Shown: positions 24,418 through 32,927 of the stretch, in pieces
Layout: the number at the start of each line of letters is the position of its first letter
Numbering within the stretch: position 1 is the first letter of the stretch
Assembly: GCF_030283205.1 (NCBI RefSeq)
Contig: NZ_JASNWF010000019.1
Location: 62,001 to 126,000 of the forward strand
Reading direction: 5' to 3'
From: Actinomadura opuntiae
Lineage (GTDB): Bacteria > Actinomycetota > Actinomycetes > Streptosporangiales > Streptosporangiaceae
DNA: 64,000 bases
Translations under genes and position numbers: made by a program
The notes under the pieces: generated by a model
Database searches by the model: none
Told to the model about the DNA's origin: nothing
What the model saw: only the letters and a program-made list of their open reading frames with translations

Positions 24418-25368
24418 TCAGGCGTCGCGGAGGGCGTCGACGTAGGCCGGGACGGTGATGTTGCGGCCGGACACCACCACGACCGGCCGTCCGGCGACCT
24501 CGACCTTCCCGGCCAGCACCGCCGCGACGCCCGCCGCGCCCGCGCCCTCGGCGACCAGGCCGTGCTCGGCGTACAGCCAGCGCAGCGCGGTGCGGATCTC
24601 CTCGTCGGTGACGGCGGTGAGCGCCGCGCCGGTCCCGATCACCTCCGGCGTCACGCAGCCGGCCTCCAGGTTGCCGGGCAGCCCGTCGGCGAACGTCTCG
24701 CCGACCTCCACCTCGACGACCCGGCCGGCCGCCACCGACGCCGACACGCCGCGCGACACCGCCGACTCCACCCCGACGATCCGCACGTCGGCGCGTCCGC
24801 GCGCCCACAGGCTCAGCCCGGCGAGCAGCCCGCCGCCGCCCACCGGCGCGATCACGGTGATCGGCCCGTCGAGCTCCCCGTCCAGCTGCCCGTCCAGCTC
24901 GCGGCCGATGGTGCCCTGCCCGGCGATGACCGCCGGGTCGTTGTAGGGCGAGACGTAGCGTCCGGGCAGCGTCAGCGCGTGCGCCTCCGCCTCGTCGTAG
25001 GTGTCGCCGTGCTGGACGAGCCGCACCGGGAACGCGCCGATCCTGTCGACCTTCACCCGCGACGCCCGCCTCGACACGACCACGGTCACGTCCGCGCCGG
25101 ACCGCGCCGCCGCGTACCCCACGCCGAGGCCGTGGTTGCCCGCGCTCGCGGTGACGGCCGGCTCCCCGTCCGGCAGCGCCGCCAGGGCCGCGAGCGCGCC
25201 GCGCACCTTGAAGGACCCGGTCGGCTGGAGGGTCTCCAGCTTCAGCAGCGCGTCCGGCGCGAGCCCGGACGCCACGACCGGCGTCGGCGCGAGCACCCCG
25301 GACACGGCCTCCCACGCCAGCTCCAGGTCGACCCCGCCGGGCGCGCGGACCCGCCGCACCGCCGTCAC
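24418..25368 (-). CDS. PLP-dependent threonine/serine dehydratase-like enzyme
   Basis: 316 residues, fold type II. Lys54 in PTGSFKVRGAL is the PLP lysine, SAGNHGLGVGYAA contacts the cofactor and PVGGGGLLAGL is the phosphate-binding glycine loop. No ACT domain, so it should not be feedback-regulated like biosynthetic IlvA; it may deaminate L-threonine/serine or another hydroxyamino acid. The start is GTG 25368, inside a 20-base tandem duplication that also holds the stop of the upstream small gene, 16 bases away. Confidence 0.87.
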   Translation of the reverse strand: MTAVRRVRAPGGVDLELAWEAVSGVLAPTPVVASGLAPDALLKLETLQPTGSFKVRGALAALAALPDGEPAVTASAGNHGLGVGYAAARSGADVTVVVSRRASRVKVDRIGAFPVRLVQHGDTYDEAEAHALTLPGRYVSPYNDPAVIAGQGTIGRELDGQLDGELDGPITVIAPVGGGGLLAGLSLWARGRADVRIVGVESAVSRGVSASVAAGRVVEVEVGETFADGLPGNLEAGCVTPEVIGTGAALTAVTDEEIRTALRWLYAEHGLVAEGAGAAGVAAVLAGKVEVAGRPVVVVSGRNITVPAYVDALRDA

Positions 25369-25404
25369 GCCCCGTCCCCCGCCATCACGCCCCGTCCCCC
25401 GCCG
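25365..25404. repeat. 20-bp tandem duplication spanning a stop and a start codon
   Basis: The unit TCACGCCCCGTCCCCCGCC plus one base occurs twice in a row (25365-25384, 25385-25404). On the minus strand the upstream copy ends the small membrane protein gene and the downstream copy begins the dehydratase gene. Looks like a replication-slippage duplication that moved the two genes apart. Confidence 0.7.
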
Positions 25405-25564
25405 TCTCGTCCAGCCGCTCGTGCAGCCGGTTCCGGATCTCCTCCGGGGTGTAGGCGCGGCGCCGCCGCTCGGAGCGCACGATCACCGCCCCGGTCGCCG
25501 CCACGCCGACGAACCCCGCGACGCCCAGCGCCTTCCACAGGCCGGCCCTTCTCCACCACCGCAT
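25385..25564 (-). CDS. Small single-pass membrane protein (59 aa)
   Basis: MRWWRRAGLWKALGVAGFV starts a basic cap and one transmembrane helix; the tail (RAYTPEEIRNRLHERLDE) is amphipathic and probably cytoplasmic. Similar tiny proteins are common and unnamed in actinobacteria. The ATG at 25564 lies 6 bases after a minus-strand TACCGT hexamer, so it appears leaderless. The start codon is part of a palindromic bidirectional promoter shared with the gene at 25583. Followed after 16 bases by the dehydratase gene. Confidence 0.75.
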   Translation of the reverse strand: MRWWRRAGLWKALGVAGFVGVAATGAVIVRSERRRRAYTPEEIRNRLHERLDETAGDGA

Positions 25565-25577
25565 ACCGCTACGGTAT
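25563..25577. promoter_or_regulatory. Palindromic bidirectional promoter core
   Basis: ATACCG-CTA-CGGTAT has perfect 6-base arms. It contains TACGGT (25570-25575, plus) 7 bases before ATG 25583 and TACCGT (25576 to 25571, minus) 6 bases before ATG 25564, so two -10 elements overlap by symmetry. Only 18 bases separate the two divergent start codons. Confidence 0.55.
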
Positions 25578-25582
25578 CGATC

Positions 25583-26296
25583 ATGCCGGGTACGAGCATC
25601 ACCCTGGACGAGGCCGCCGACCTGACCCGCACCGGCGACGTGTGGCTGTTCCGCGGCCGCACGGCCGCCGACCGCGCCATCCGGGTGACGACCAACAGCC
25701 CGGTGAACCACGTCGGCATGGCGCTGGTCGTCGACGACCTGCCGCCGCTGATGTGGCACGCCGAGCTCGGCCGTTCGCTGCCGGACCTGTGGTCGGGCGG
25801 CCACCAGCGCGGCGCGCAATTGCACGACCTGCGCGACGCGGTGCTGACCTGGGGCACCCGCTACGGGCAGCGGGCCTGGCTGCGGCAGCTCGACCCGCCG
25901 GCGTCGCGGGCGATGGAGGACGCGGCGCTGCGCGCGGTGGCCCGGCTGGACGGCACGCCGTTCCCGTCGACGTCGCGGCTGGCGTCGCGGTGGCTGCGCG
26001 GCCGGATCCCGATCCGCCGCCCGGCCGAGCGCGACCCGGACCTGGAGACGGCGTTCTGCGCGGAGATCGTCGCGGTGACGTACCAGGCGATGGGGCTGCT
26101 GCCGAAGGGCCGCCGCCCGAACTGGTTCGACCCGGGGCGGTTCTGGAGCGGCGACGACCTCGGCCTGGAGTCGGGGGCGGCGCTCGGCGGCGAGATCGCC
26201 GTCAGCCTCCCGGCCGCGTCCGGGCGCGGCGGTCGCGGAGCGACCGGGGGTGCAGGCGGCGGCGCAGGCGGCGCAGGCGCCCGGCCCTCGCGGTGA
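25583..26296 (+). CDS. YiiX-like papain-fold (NlpC/P60 superfamily) protein
   Basis: 237 residues. His in PVNHVGMALVV and Cys in AFCAEIVAVTYQ match the circularly permuted His...Cys order of YiiX/YebB-like enzymes, which may cleave amide or lipid-ester bonds. No signal peptide. The likely mRNA is leaderless. The last 32 codons (Gly-rich GATGGAGGGAGGAG) overlap the 3' end of the convergent transglutaminase-fold gene by 95 bases and look like read-through of its antisense strand, not a conserved domain. Confidence 0.78.
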   Translation: MPGTSITLDEAADLTRTGDVWLFRGRTAADRAIRVTTNSPVNHVGMALVVDDLPPLMWHAELGRSLPDLWSGGHQRGAQLHDLRDAVLTWGTRYGQRAWLRQLDPPASRAMEDAALRAVARLDGTPFPSTSRLASRWLRGRIPIRRPAERDPDLETAFCAEIVAVTYQAMGLLPKGRRPNWFDPGRFWSGDDLGLESGAALGGEIAVSLPAASGRGGRGATGGAGGGAGGAGARPSR

Positions 26297-28391
26297 CGAG
26301 GCGGCCGAGCCGGTCGGTGTGCCGCCAGGCCTCGTCGGCGGCGCGCGGATCGGGGCCGGACGCGGCGAAGCGGCTGCGGTTGACCAGGTCGGCGAGCGGG
26401 TCGAGGTGGCCGCGGGCGTCCTCGCCGACGCGGGACGCGCCGAACCCGGCGACCTCGTGCGCGGTCAGTGTGCGGGCGGTGGACAGGCCGACGTCCGCGA
26501 GGTGGTCGAGCGCCTGGTGCCAGGCCCCGGTGATGCGGTCGGCCGGTGCGCCCGTCCGGCGGCGCCTGCGGCGCAGGACGGGCGCGAGCAGCACCGCCAC
26601 CAGGTAGGCGACGACCAGGGCGGCGGCCGCGAACGACGCGAACACCCACCACGGCGTCGGGGCATCGCGGGACGCGGCGGGCTTCTTCGGCGGCGTCTTC
26701 TGCGGGGTCCTGCCCGGCCCGGAGCCGCGCGTCTGCGCGGCGGCGTTCTTCTGCGCCTGCTCGAGCTTCTTCTCCGTCTCGCCCGCCGCGACCGAGTCGT
26801 TCTTCCTGGAGCGGCGCGCGCTGTCGGGCAGCGGGTCGAAGCGGATCCAGCCGAGCCCGGCGAACTTGATCTCTGGCCACACCATCACGTCCCCGGACCG
26901 GTACCGGACGGTGTCGCCGGCGCGGCTCCCGCCGTCGAAGCCGACGACGACGCGGGACGGGAGCCCGAGCGTGCGGGCGAGCAGCGCGTAGGCGGTCGCG
27001 AAGTGCTCGGGCGTGCCGCGGCGGCCCTCGCCGAGGAAGTAGTCGAGCTGCCGGTAGCCGTGGCCGGGCGGCGCGGTCACGTCGTACCTGGCGTACCGCT
27101 TGAGGTACTCGGCGAGCATCGCGGCCTTCTGGATCGGCGACACCGCGCCCTGTGTCGCGGCCTGCGCGAACCGGCGGAACTCGGCGAGCTGGACGGGCGG
27201 CCTCGTCGCGCCCGGCCCCCACGGCAGCCGCCGGTCGGCGCGGGCCTCGGTGTCGTCGGCGACGCCCGCGCCCGCCAGGTCGTCCGCCGACCACTCCGGG
27301 ACCTCGGACCCGACGGTGTAGCTCTGACCGGCGGCCGGCGGCTTCGCGGAGGCCAGCGCGCCGCTGGCCGGGTCGACGACGACGCCGAGGCCGTCCACCT
27401 CCCGCGGACGGTCCGGGGCGGGCACGTACACGCCCGGCAGCGCGCCGAGGGTGACGCGCTGCACGACCTCGTGCTTCTTGCGCGGCTTCGGCCCTTCGGG
27501 CACCCGGCTCCCGGTCGGGACGAACCGCGCGGTGGACGTCCACGTCACGCCGTCGAAGGCGTCGAGGACGGCGAGCCGCTCGATCTCGGTCCGCTTCGAC
27601 CGCACGGTGAACATCACCTGGTCCGGGCTGAGCAGCCAGCCGCCGACGCGGTCGAGCGGGCTGACGCTGTCGCGCTGCTGCGGCGGCGGCGCCTGCACCT
27701 GCTCGCGCGGGTCGTACGGTTCGGCGCTGACCGGCACGACGGGGCCGACCGCCAGCGCGAGCGCGCCGAGGGCGGCCGCGGCGGGCAGCCCGACCAGCAG
27801 CGGACGCCAGGCCGGCCCGGAGGCGGGGCCGTCCGCGCGGACGAGGACGAGCACCGCTATCAGCACGACGGTCGCGGCGGCGAGCGGCACGTTCGAGCCG
27901 GGCCCGTCCACCCCGAGCAGCAGCGCGGCCGCCCAGACCGCGAGCGGCGGGACGGCCGGCAGCGCGCGCAGCCGCGTCCGCAGCGCGATCTCCGCGGACG
28001 CGACCGCCGCCAGCCACACCAGCACGTTCACCAGGACGAGGTATTCGGGCTTGGCCGGGGCGGGCAGCAGCGTGGTGAGGATCGACTTCCACGAGCCGAG
28101 CACCCCCTCGCGCAGCGCCTGCGGGAACGTGCCGTCGCCCAGCGCCGGACGCAGGACGGTCACCGCCGCCGTGCCCGCCCACGCGACCACGGCCAGCACC
28201 AGCGAGATCCACAGCGGCCACGGGCGCCCGCCCTTGCGCGGCCCCGACAGCAGGCCCGCCAGCACCGTCGGGACGGCGGCGGCGACCACCGCGACCGGCA
28301 GCACCGGCCCGAGCCCGAAGACCCGCTGGAACGCCAGCCCCGCGACGGCGGACAGGCACGCCGTCACCGCGAGCGAGGCGTACCGGGTCAC
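26202..28391 (-). CDS. TgpA-like membrane protein with inactive transglutaminase fold
   Basis: 729 residues: about six N-terminal transmembrane helices (DUF3488-like), an extracytoplasmic transglutaminase-fold region, one helix near 590 (WWVFASFAAAALVVAYLV) and a cytoplasmic DUF4129-like tail. The nucleophile region reads RRGTPEHFATAYALLAR where active relatives have GxCE; the Cys is Pro. The catalytic His region reads DVMVWPEIKFAGLGW where relatives have DaHAW; the His is Met. Catalysis is therefore unlikely. GTG 28391 overlaps the DUF58 stop by 4 bases. Last gene of the FN3-MoxR-DUF58 operon. Confidence 0.88.
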   Translation of the reverse strand: MTRYASLAVTACLSAVAGLAFQRVFGLGPVLPVAVVAAAVPTVLAGLLSGPRKGGRPWPLWISLVLAVVAWAGTAAVTVLRPALGDGTFPQALREGVLGSWKSILTTLLPAPAKPEYLVLVNVLVWLAAVASAEIALRTRLRALPAVPPLAVWAAALLLGVDGPGSNVPLAAATVVLIAVLVLVRADGPASGPAWRPLLVGLPAAAALGALALAVGPVVPVSAEPYDPREQVQAPPPQQRDSVSPLDRVGGWLLSPDQVMFTVRSKRTEIERLAVLDAFDGVTWTSTARFVPTGSRVPEGPKPRKKHEVVQRVTLGALPGVYVPAPDRPREVDGLGVVVDPASGALASAKPPAAGQSYTVGSEVPEWSADDLAGAGVADDTEARADRRLPWGPGATRPPVQLAEFRRFAQAATQGAVSPIQKAAMLAEYLKRYARYDVTAPPGHGYRQLDYFLGEGRRGTPEHFATAYALLARTLGLPSRVVVGFDGGSRAGDTVRYRSGDVMVWPEIKFAGLGWIRFDPLPDSARRSRKNDSVAAGETEKKLEQAQKNAAAQTRGSGPGRTPQKTPPKKPAASRDAPTPWWVFASFAAAALVVAYLVAVLLAPVLRRRRRRTGAPADRITGAWHQALDHLADVGLSTARTLTAHEVAGFGASRVGEDARGHLDPLADLVNRSRFAASGPDPRAADEAWRHTDRLGRLVTARAGRLRRLRRRLHPRSLRDRRARTRPGG

Positions 28392-29518
28392 CGGCCGCCG
28401 CCGATCCGCCGCCACGCCTCCGCGAGACCGTCCAGGTCGGCGACGTCGACCAGGTGCACGCCGGGCGGCGCCGGCGCGGGCAGCTCCGGCCGCACCCGCA
28501 GCACCACGACCCGGTCGAACCGGCTCCGCACCGACGCGATCCGGCCCAGGTCGGCGCCGTCCCGCGTGATCACGACGAGCGAGCCGCCCGTCGGGACGCG
28601 GCGGGCCACGTCCACCGCCGACCGCGGGCCCGGCTCGGGCGCGACGGCGGTGAGCCGGTCCAGCAGCAGCTCGGCGTCGCCCGGCCCGCCGCGCGTCTCC
28701 GCCACCGGCCCCGCCCCGGTCAGCACCCGCACCGGGAAGCTCGCCGCCGCGGCGCCCGCCGCCACCGACGCCGCCGCGTCCACGGCCAGCTCGAAGTCGT
28801 CGGGCTCCGGCCACGCCTCCGGGCGCGCGTCCAGCACCACCGTCGTCACCGGGAGGCTCGCGTCCACCAGCTGCCGGACCATCAGCGTCCCCGTCCGCGC
28901 CGACGACTTCCAGTGGACGTGCCGCAGCTCGTCGCCGATCACGTACTCGCGCAGCGCGTGGAACGTCGCCGTTCCCGCCGGGGACCGGTCGCTGGTCGGG
29001 CCCTCCAGATGGTGCGCGCGGCCGGACGGCAGCAGCGCGAGCGGCACCGTCCGCGGCCGCACCAGCAGCGTGCGCGGCGTCCCGTACTCGCGCACCCGGC
29101 GCGCCAGCCGCAGCGGGTCCGCCCGGACCAGCCGCAGCGGCCCCACCGGGATCTCCCCGCGCCGCCCGGTCGGCAGCCGGTAGGTCACGCTGCGGCTTCC
29201 GCCTGAGCGGAGCCTCGGGAGGTCCACGGCCACGTCCTCCGGGCCCGCCGCGTCCCGCGCGCTGAGCCCGCGGACGGCGCGCCCCTCGTTCGTCACGTGC
29301 AGGACGCCGACCGCCGGGTCGCCGCGCGCGACCTTCACCGGCGCGATGTCCCGGCGCACCGTCAGCCTCGGGCTCGGCAGCGTCCACACCACCGCCGCCG
29401 CCACCGCCGCGAGCCCCGCGACCGCCAGCATCGCCGGCTCCGGATACCCGAGCCACCAGCCCGCCGCGTACAGCACCGCCGACACGGCCGCCGTCCCCCA
29501 CCCCAGCGGCGTCAGCAC
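28388..29518 (-). CDS. DUF58 domain protein
   Basis: 376 residues. Two N-terminal transmembrane helices, then the DUF58 region with its hallmark LREYVIGDELRHVHWKSSAR near 187, followed by a VWA-like fold (TTVVLDARPEAW, LVVITRDGADLG). DUF58 proteins are encoded next to MoxR ATPases almost everywhere and are thought to be their VWA-type partners, possibly in envelope protein maturation. GTG 29518 starts one base after the MoxR stop, and the 3' end overlaps the next gene by 4 bases. Confidence 0.92.
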   Translation of the reverse strand: MLTPLGWGTAAVSAVLYAAGWWLGYPEPAMLAVAGLAAVAAAVVWTLPSPRLTVRRDIAPVKVARGDPAVGVLHVTNEGRAVRGLSARDAAGPEDVAVDLPRLRSGGSRSVTYRLPTGRRGEIPVGPLRLVRADPLRLARRVREYGTPRTLLVRPRTVPLALLPSGRAHHLEGPTSDRSPAGTATFHALREYVIGDELRHVHWKSSARTGTLMVRQLVDASLPVTTVVLDARPEAWPEPDDFELAVDAAASVAAGAAAASFPVRVLTGAGPVAETRGGPGDAELLLDRLTAVAPEPGPRSAVDVARRVPTGGSLVVITRDGADLGRIASVRSRFDRVVVLRVRPELPAPAPPGVHLVDVADLDGLAEAWRRIGGGR

Positions 29519-29519
29519 C

Positions 29520-30503
29520 TCACACCCCTGCGGCCTGCGGGGTCGGCACGTTCCCGAGGACCTCCCCGACCACGTCGGAGCCGGTGCGGCCGCGCAGCTC
29601 CGCCTCCGGCGTCACGATCAGGCGGTGCGCGATCACCGGCACCGCGAGCGCCTTCACGTCCTCCGGGACGATGTAGGACCGGCCGGCCGCCGCCGCCCGC
29701 ACCCGCGCCGCCCGCAGCAGCGCCACGCTCGCCCGCGGGCTCGCGCCGAGCCGCAGGTCGGGGTGGTCGCGGGTCGCCGCGACCACCCGGACCACGTAGT
29801 CGTACAGCGGCGGCGCGACGTGCAGCCGCTGCGCGAAGTCGATCATCCGGGCGAGGTCGTCGCGGCCCATCACCGGCGGCATCCGGTCCAGCATCGCGCC
29901 GGTCGGCGCGCCCGCCAGCAGCGCCACCTCCGCCTCGTGGCCGGGATACCCCATCGAGATGCGCATCAGGAACCGGTCGAGCTGCGCCTCCGGCAGCGGA
30001 TACGTGCCGTCCATGTCGACCGGGTTCTGCGTCGCGATCACCATGAACGGGCGCGGCACCGGATGCGGCGTCCCGTCCACCGTCACCCGGCGCTCCTCCA
30101 TGACCTCCAGCAGCGCCGACTGCGTCTTCGGCGACCCCCGGTTGATCTCGTCCGCGACCGCCAGGTTCGCGAAGATCGGGCCCGGGTGGAACTCGAACCC
30201 GTTCGTCCCCTGATTGAAGATCGACACCCCGGTGATGTCGCTCGGCAGCAGGTCGGGGGTGAACTGGATGCGCGCCCACTGCGCCTCCACCGACGCCGCC
30301 ATCGCCCGCGCGAGCGTCGTCTTGCCGACGCCCGGCACGTCCTCGACGAGCAGGTGCCCCTCCGCCAGCAGGCAGACCAGCGCCAGCTCCACCTTCTCCC
30401 GCTTGCCGCGGACGACCCGCTCGATGTTCTGCGCCAGCGCCCCGAACATCTGCGCGAACCGCCCCGCAAGCGCCTCAGGGTCCGTTCCGGCGATCTCGGT
30501 CAT
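29520..30503 (-). CDS. MoxR-family AAA+ ATPase
   Basis: 327 residues. Walker A GVGKTT in LVEDVPGVGKTTLARA, Walker B VADEINRG, sensor 1 FMVIATQNPVDMDG and arginine finger region PLPEAQLDRFLMRI. MoxR proteins act as chaperone-like remodellers with VWA-domain partners, here the DUF58 protein encoded next. ATG 30503 is chosen because GGGGGTG lies 6 bases upstream; it overlaps the stop of the FN3 gene as TGATG. Part of a four-gene operon with continuous coupling. Confidence 0.94.
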   Translation of the reverse strand: MTEIAGTDPEALAGRFAQMFGALAQNIERVVRGKREKVELALVCLLAEGHLLVEDVPGVGKTTLARAMAASVEAQWARIQFTPDLLPSDITGVSIFNQGTNGFEFHPGPIFANLAVADEINRGSPKTQSALLEVMEERRVTVDGTPHPVPRPFMVIATQNPVDMDGTYPLPEAQLDRFLMRISMGYPGHEAEVALLAGAPTGAMLDRMPPVMGRDDLARMIDFAQRLHVAPPLYDYVVRVVAATRDHPDLRLGASPRASVALLRAARVRAAAAGRSYIVPEDVKALAVPVIAHRLIVTPEAELRGRTGSDVVGEVLGNVPTPQAAGV

Positions 30504-32674
30504 CAACTGCACCCCCAGACGGTCGGCGCGGAAAGGGTTCCGGCGTCGGAGTTCGGCGTCGTCACGTAAAGGTCACTGACCCACCGTTCCCGGCCCCCGT
30601 AGTTGATCTTGTCCCACACGCTGCTCTTGAGGCTGCTGTCGTTCGCGTCGACGATCTGGTCGCCCATCTGCTGGCAGATGACGGTCACCGAGCCCACGAA
30701 GCCCTTGGGGAACTGACCGTCATGTGCCGATGTGCTGCTCGGGCCCGTGTGCAGCCATGTGTTGGTGTTCTCGTTGTGATGGCCGTTGTAGGAGTTCGGG
30801 TGCTGGGCCGGGTCGAGGGTCACCGAGGCGTTCGCCGGAGTGGAGTCGCCAGCCCCGTTGTACGCGGTCACGGTGATCGTTATCGGCGTGGTTCCGTTGG
30901 TCAGGCCCGTGATGGTCTTGGAGGTGCCGGTGGCCTTGGTCGAGCCGGTCGAGCCGCCACTCCAGGCGATCTTGTACGTCACGGCGTAGCCGGCGGCCTT
31001 GCCCCAGGTCAGCTTGGCGCCGTGGTTGAGGCCGGTGGCCGTGAGCGCGGTGGGCGGGCCGGGGGCCTGGCAGGCGGTGGCGCCGACCACGCCGGACGGG
31101 CTGTACGCCGTCTTGCCGTTCCTGCCCCTGTACTGGGCGGCCACCTTGTACTCGTACGTCCTGGCGTCGCAGGTCAGGCCGCTCACCGTGAACGTCCCGC
31201 CGGGCGAGTCGCCGGCGAACTGGGCGGGCGTCGCGCCCTTGGCGGGCTGGTCGTTGGCGTCGAGCAGGACGAACCGGGTGACCGGGTAGACGCCCTGCGG
31301 CTGCGGTGCGGGTGTGAACCGCACCCGGATCGAGCCGTTGTCGCCGGACGCGAGGGGCGTCGGCGGGTCGGGGGCGGTCGGGTCCTGCTTGGCGGGCGGT
31401 TTCGGGGGCCGTCCGGTCGGCGGGACGGGGTCGCCGCCGCCGTGGCCGGGGCCTCCGGCGTTCCGGTTGCCGTTGCCGTTGCCGGGGTCGGCGCGGACCG
31501 GGATGGGCCAGCGGTTGCTGCCGGGCACGTGGTCGTCGTACTTCTGGATGCGCTTGATCGCGCCGTTCGGGTCGAGGGCGAGGGCGGTGGCCCCGGTGGG
31601 GTCGTTCACCCAGAGCATGTGGTCGCGGGTGATGACCTCGATCGTGCCGCCGGGCCGGGTCGCGGTGATCGGCGCCTCCCAGGCGCCCCGGTCGGTGTTG
31701 AAGACGAGGAGGCGGCCGGCCGTGCGGTCGGGCAGGTAGACGCGGGGGCCGAGGACGTGCGGCGCCTCGAACGCGTGGTGCGGGACGCGCAGCGCGACGG
31801 ACTCGACCCGCCCGGTGCCGGTGTCGAGCAGGTACAGGGAGCCGCCCGCGCCGAGGATCGGCACGGTCCGGCCGTCGGCGACCGGCGGGACCCGGACGCC
31901 GTCCGCGGCCTTCGACACCTGTGCGGGCAGGGTGACGCGCTGGGCGCCCTCGGGCCGGACGACGAGCGCGGTGGCGGAGGTGCCGTCGACGATGACGGGC
32001 GTCCCGGCGGCGATCGTGAGGGCGAGCCGGTCGCCGGCGCGCCCGGCGGTCACGGGCGTGCCCTGCCGGCCGTTCTGGAACGGGACGACCTGGCCGTTCT
32101 GCGGCACCGGCACCCACAGGTTCCCCCCGGCGTCGATGCCGGCCTGGCCGAGCGGTGCGGTGAGCGTCGCGGACGGCCCGACCGGCGCGAGGCTCACCGG
32201 GTCGATCCGCTGGACGAGGCCCTTGACGGAGTCGATGGTGTACGCGGCGCCGGAGCCGGCGAGGACCTGCAGGGCGGGGCCGCCCGCCGCCCGGCTCGTG
32301 GTGATCTTCAGCTGGGACGGGTCGATCCGGCTGACCACGCCGGTGTCGGTGTCGACCAGCAGCACCGTCGTGCCGTCCTGGACGATCTTGATGTGGTGGC
32401 CGCGCATCTGCGGGACGACGGCCGCCTTCCCGTCGACCTTGCCGGCGAGCCCGTTGGCGTGCACGACCAGGCCCTTGGCGCTCGCGCCCAGCCAGGCGCC
32501 CACGTCGGCGAGCCGGTACCGGGCGCTCGCCGTCCCGACCCCGTAGACCAGCGCGCTCACGCAGAGCACGCCGGCCAGGCCGATCGCCAGTTGACCGGTG
32601 AGCCGGTCGCGCCGGAAATACCTGAGCACCCCGCGCGGGCCCGCGTCCCGTGCGGGGGATCGATCCCCGCCCAA
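30503..32674 (-). CDS. Membrane-anchored surface protein with propeller-like and fibronectin type III domains
   Basis: 723 residues. A short basic cytoplasmic start, one transmembrane helix (LTGQLAIGLAGVLCVSALVY, about 26-45), then about 330 residues with repeated beta motifs (VLLVDTDTGVVSRIDP, LYLLDTGTGRVESV, LLVFNTDRGAW) suggesting a beta-propeller. A Pro/Gly linker is followed by two FN3 domains (about 420-600) and a C-terminal SH3-like segment (VTVICQQMGDQIVD to TVWGC) with two Cys. TTG 32674 follows GAGAGGTGA. First gene of the MoxR operon; likely its exported client or sensor. Confidence 0.85.
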   Translation of the reverse strand: MGGDRSPARDAGPRGVLRYFRRDRLTGQLAIGLAGVLCVSALVYGVGTASARYRLADVGAWLGASAKGLVVHANGLAGKVDGKAAVVPQMRGHHIKIVQDGTTVLLVDTDTGVVSRIDPSQLKITTSRAAGGPALQVLAGSGAAYTIDSVKGLVQRIDPVSLAPVGPSATLTAPLGQAGIDAGGNLWVPVPQNGQVVPFQNGRQGTPVTAGRAGDRLALTIAAGTPVIVDGTSATALVVRPEGAQRVTLPAQVSKAADGVRVPPVADGRTVPILGAGGSLYLLDTGTGRVESVALRVPHHAFEAPHVLGPRVYLPDRTAGRLLVFNTDRGAWEAPITATRPGGTIEVITRDHMLWVNDPTGATALALDPNGAIKRIQKYDDHVPGSNRWPIPVRADPGNGNGNRNAGGPGHGGGDPVPPTGRPPKPPAKQDPTAPDPPTPLASGDNGSIRVRFTPAPQPQGVYPVTRFVLLDANDQPAKGATPAQFAGDSPGGTFTVSGLTCDARTYEYKVAAQYRGRNGKTAYSPSGVVGATACQAPGPPTALTATGLNHGAKLTWGKAAGYAVTYKIAWSGGSTGSTKATGTSKTITGLTNGTTPITITVTAYNGAGDSTPANASVTLDPAQHPNSYNGHHNENTNTWLHTGPSSTSAHDGQFPKGFVGSVTVICQQMGDQIVDANDSSLKSSVWDKINYGGRERWVSDLYVTTPNSDAGTLSAPTVWGCS

Positions 32675-32927
32675 TTCCCGTCACCTCTCGTCGCGCCGGG
32701 GCCACCCGCTCCGGAACTCGCGGTGGCGCTTGCGGCCGGCGCCGTCCCCGCCGCGCCGCCGACGGCGCCGGCGGGCGGGACCCTGCGCCGGAAGAATCTG
32801 GGAACCTCGGCGCGATGGGCACCCTAACGACTGTGCGGGTCACACCGTAAGGGGATTCTTCACATCTCACCAGGCGAATCGCGATATTGCGGGGGTTACG
32901 CGGCGGTAGGCATGACGCGGGTCACCG

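Noticed and set aside
26202..29501. A 1099-codon minus-strand open frame suggesting a DUF58-transglutaminase fusion
   Set aside because: The first part is DUF58 coding DNA read out of frame (Arg/Gly/Ala noise). The true DUF58 frame ends with a GTGA overlap to the next start.
32675..32927. Promoter for the FN3-MoxR operon at TAGGGT (32826 to 32821, minus strand)
   Set aside because: The possible -35 (TTACGG, 32850 to 32845) matches the consensus poorly and no palindrome supports it. Nothing else recognisable is in this gap.
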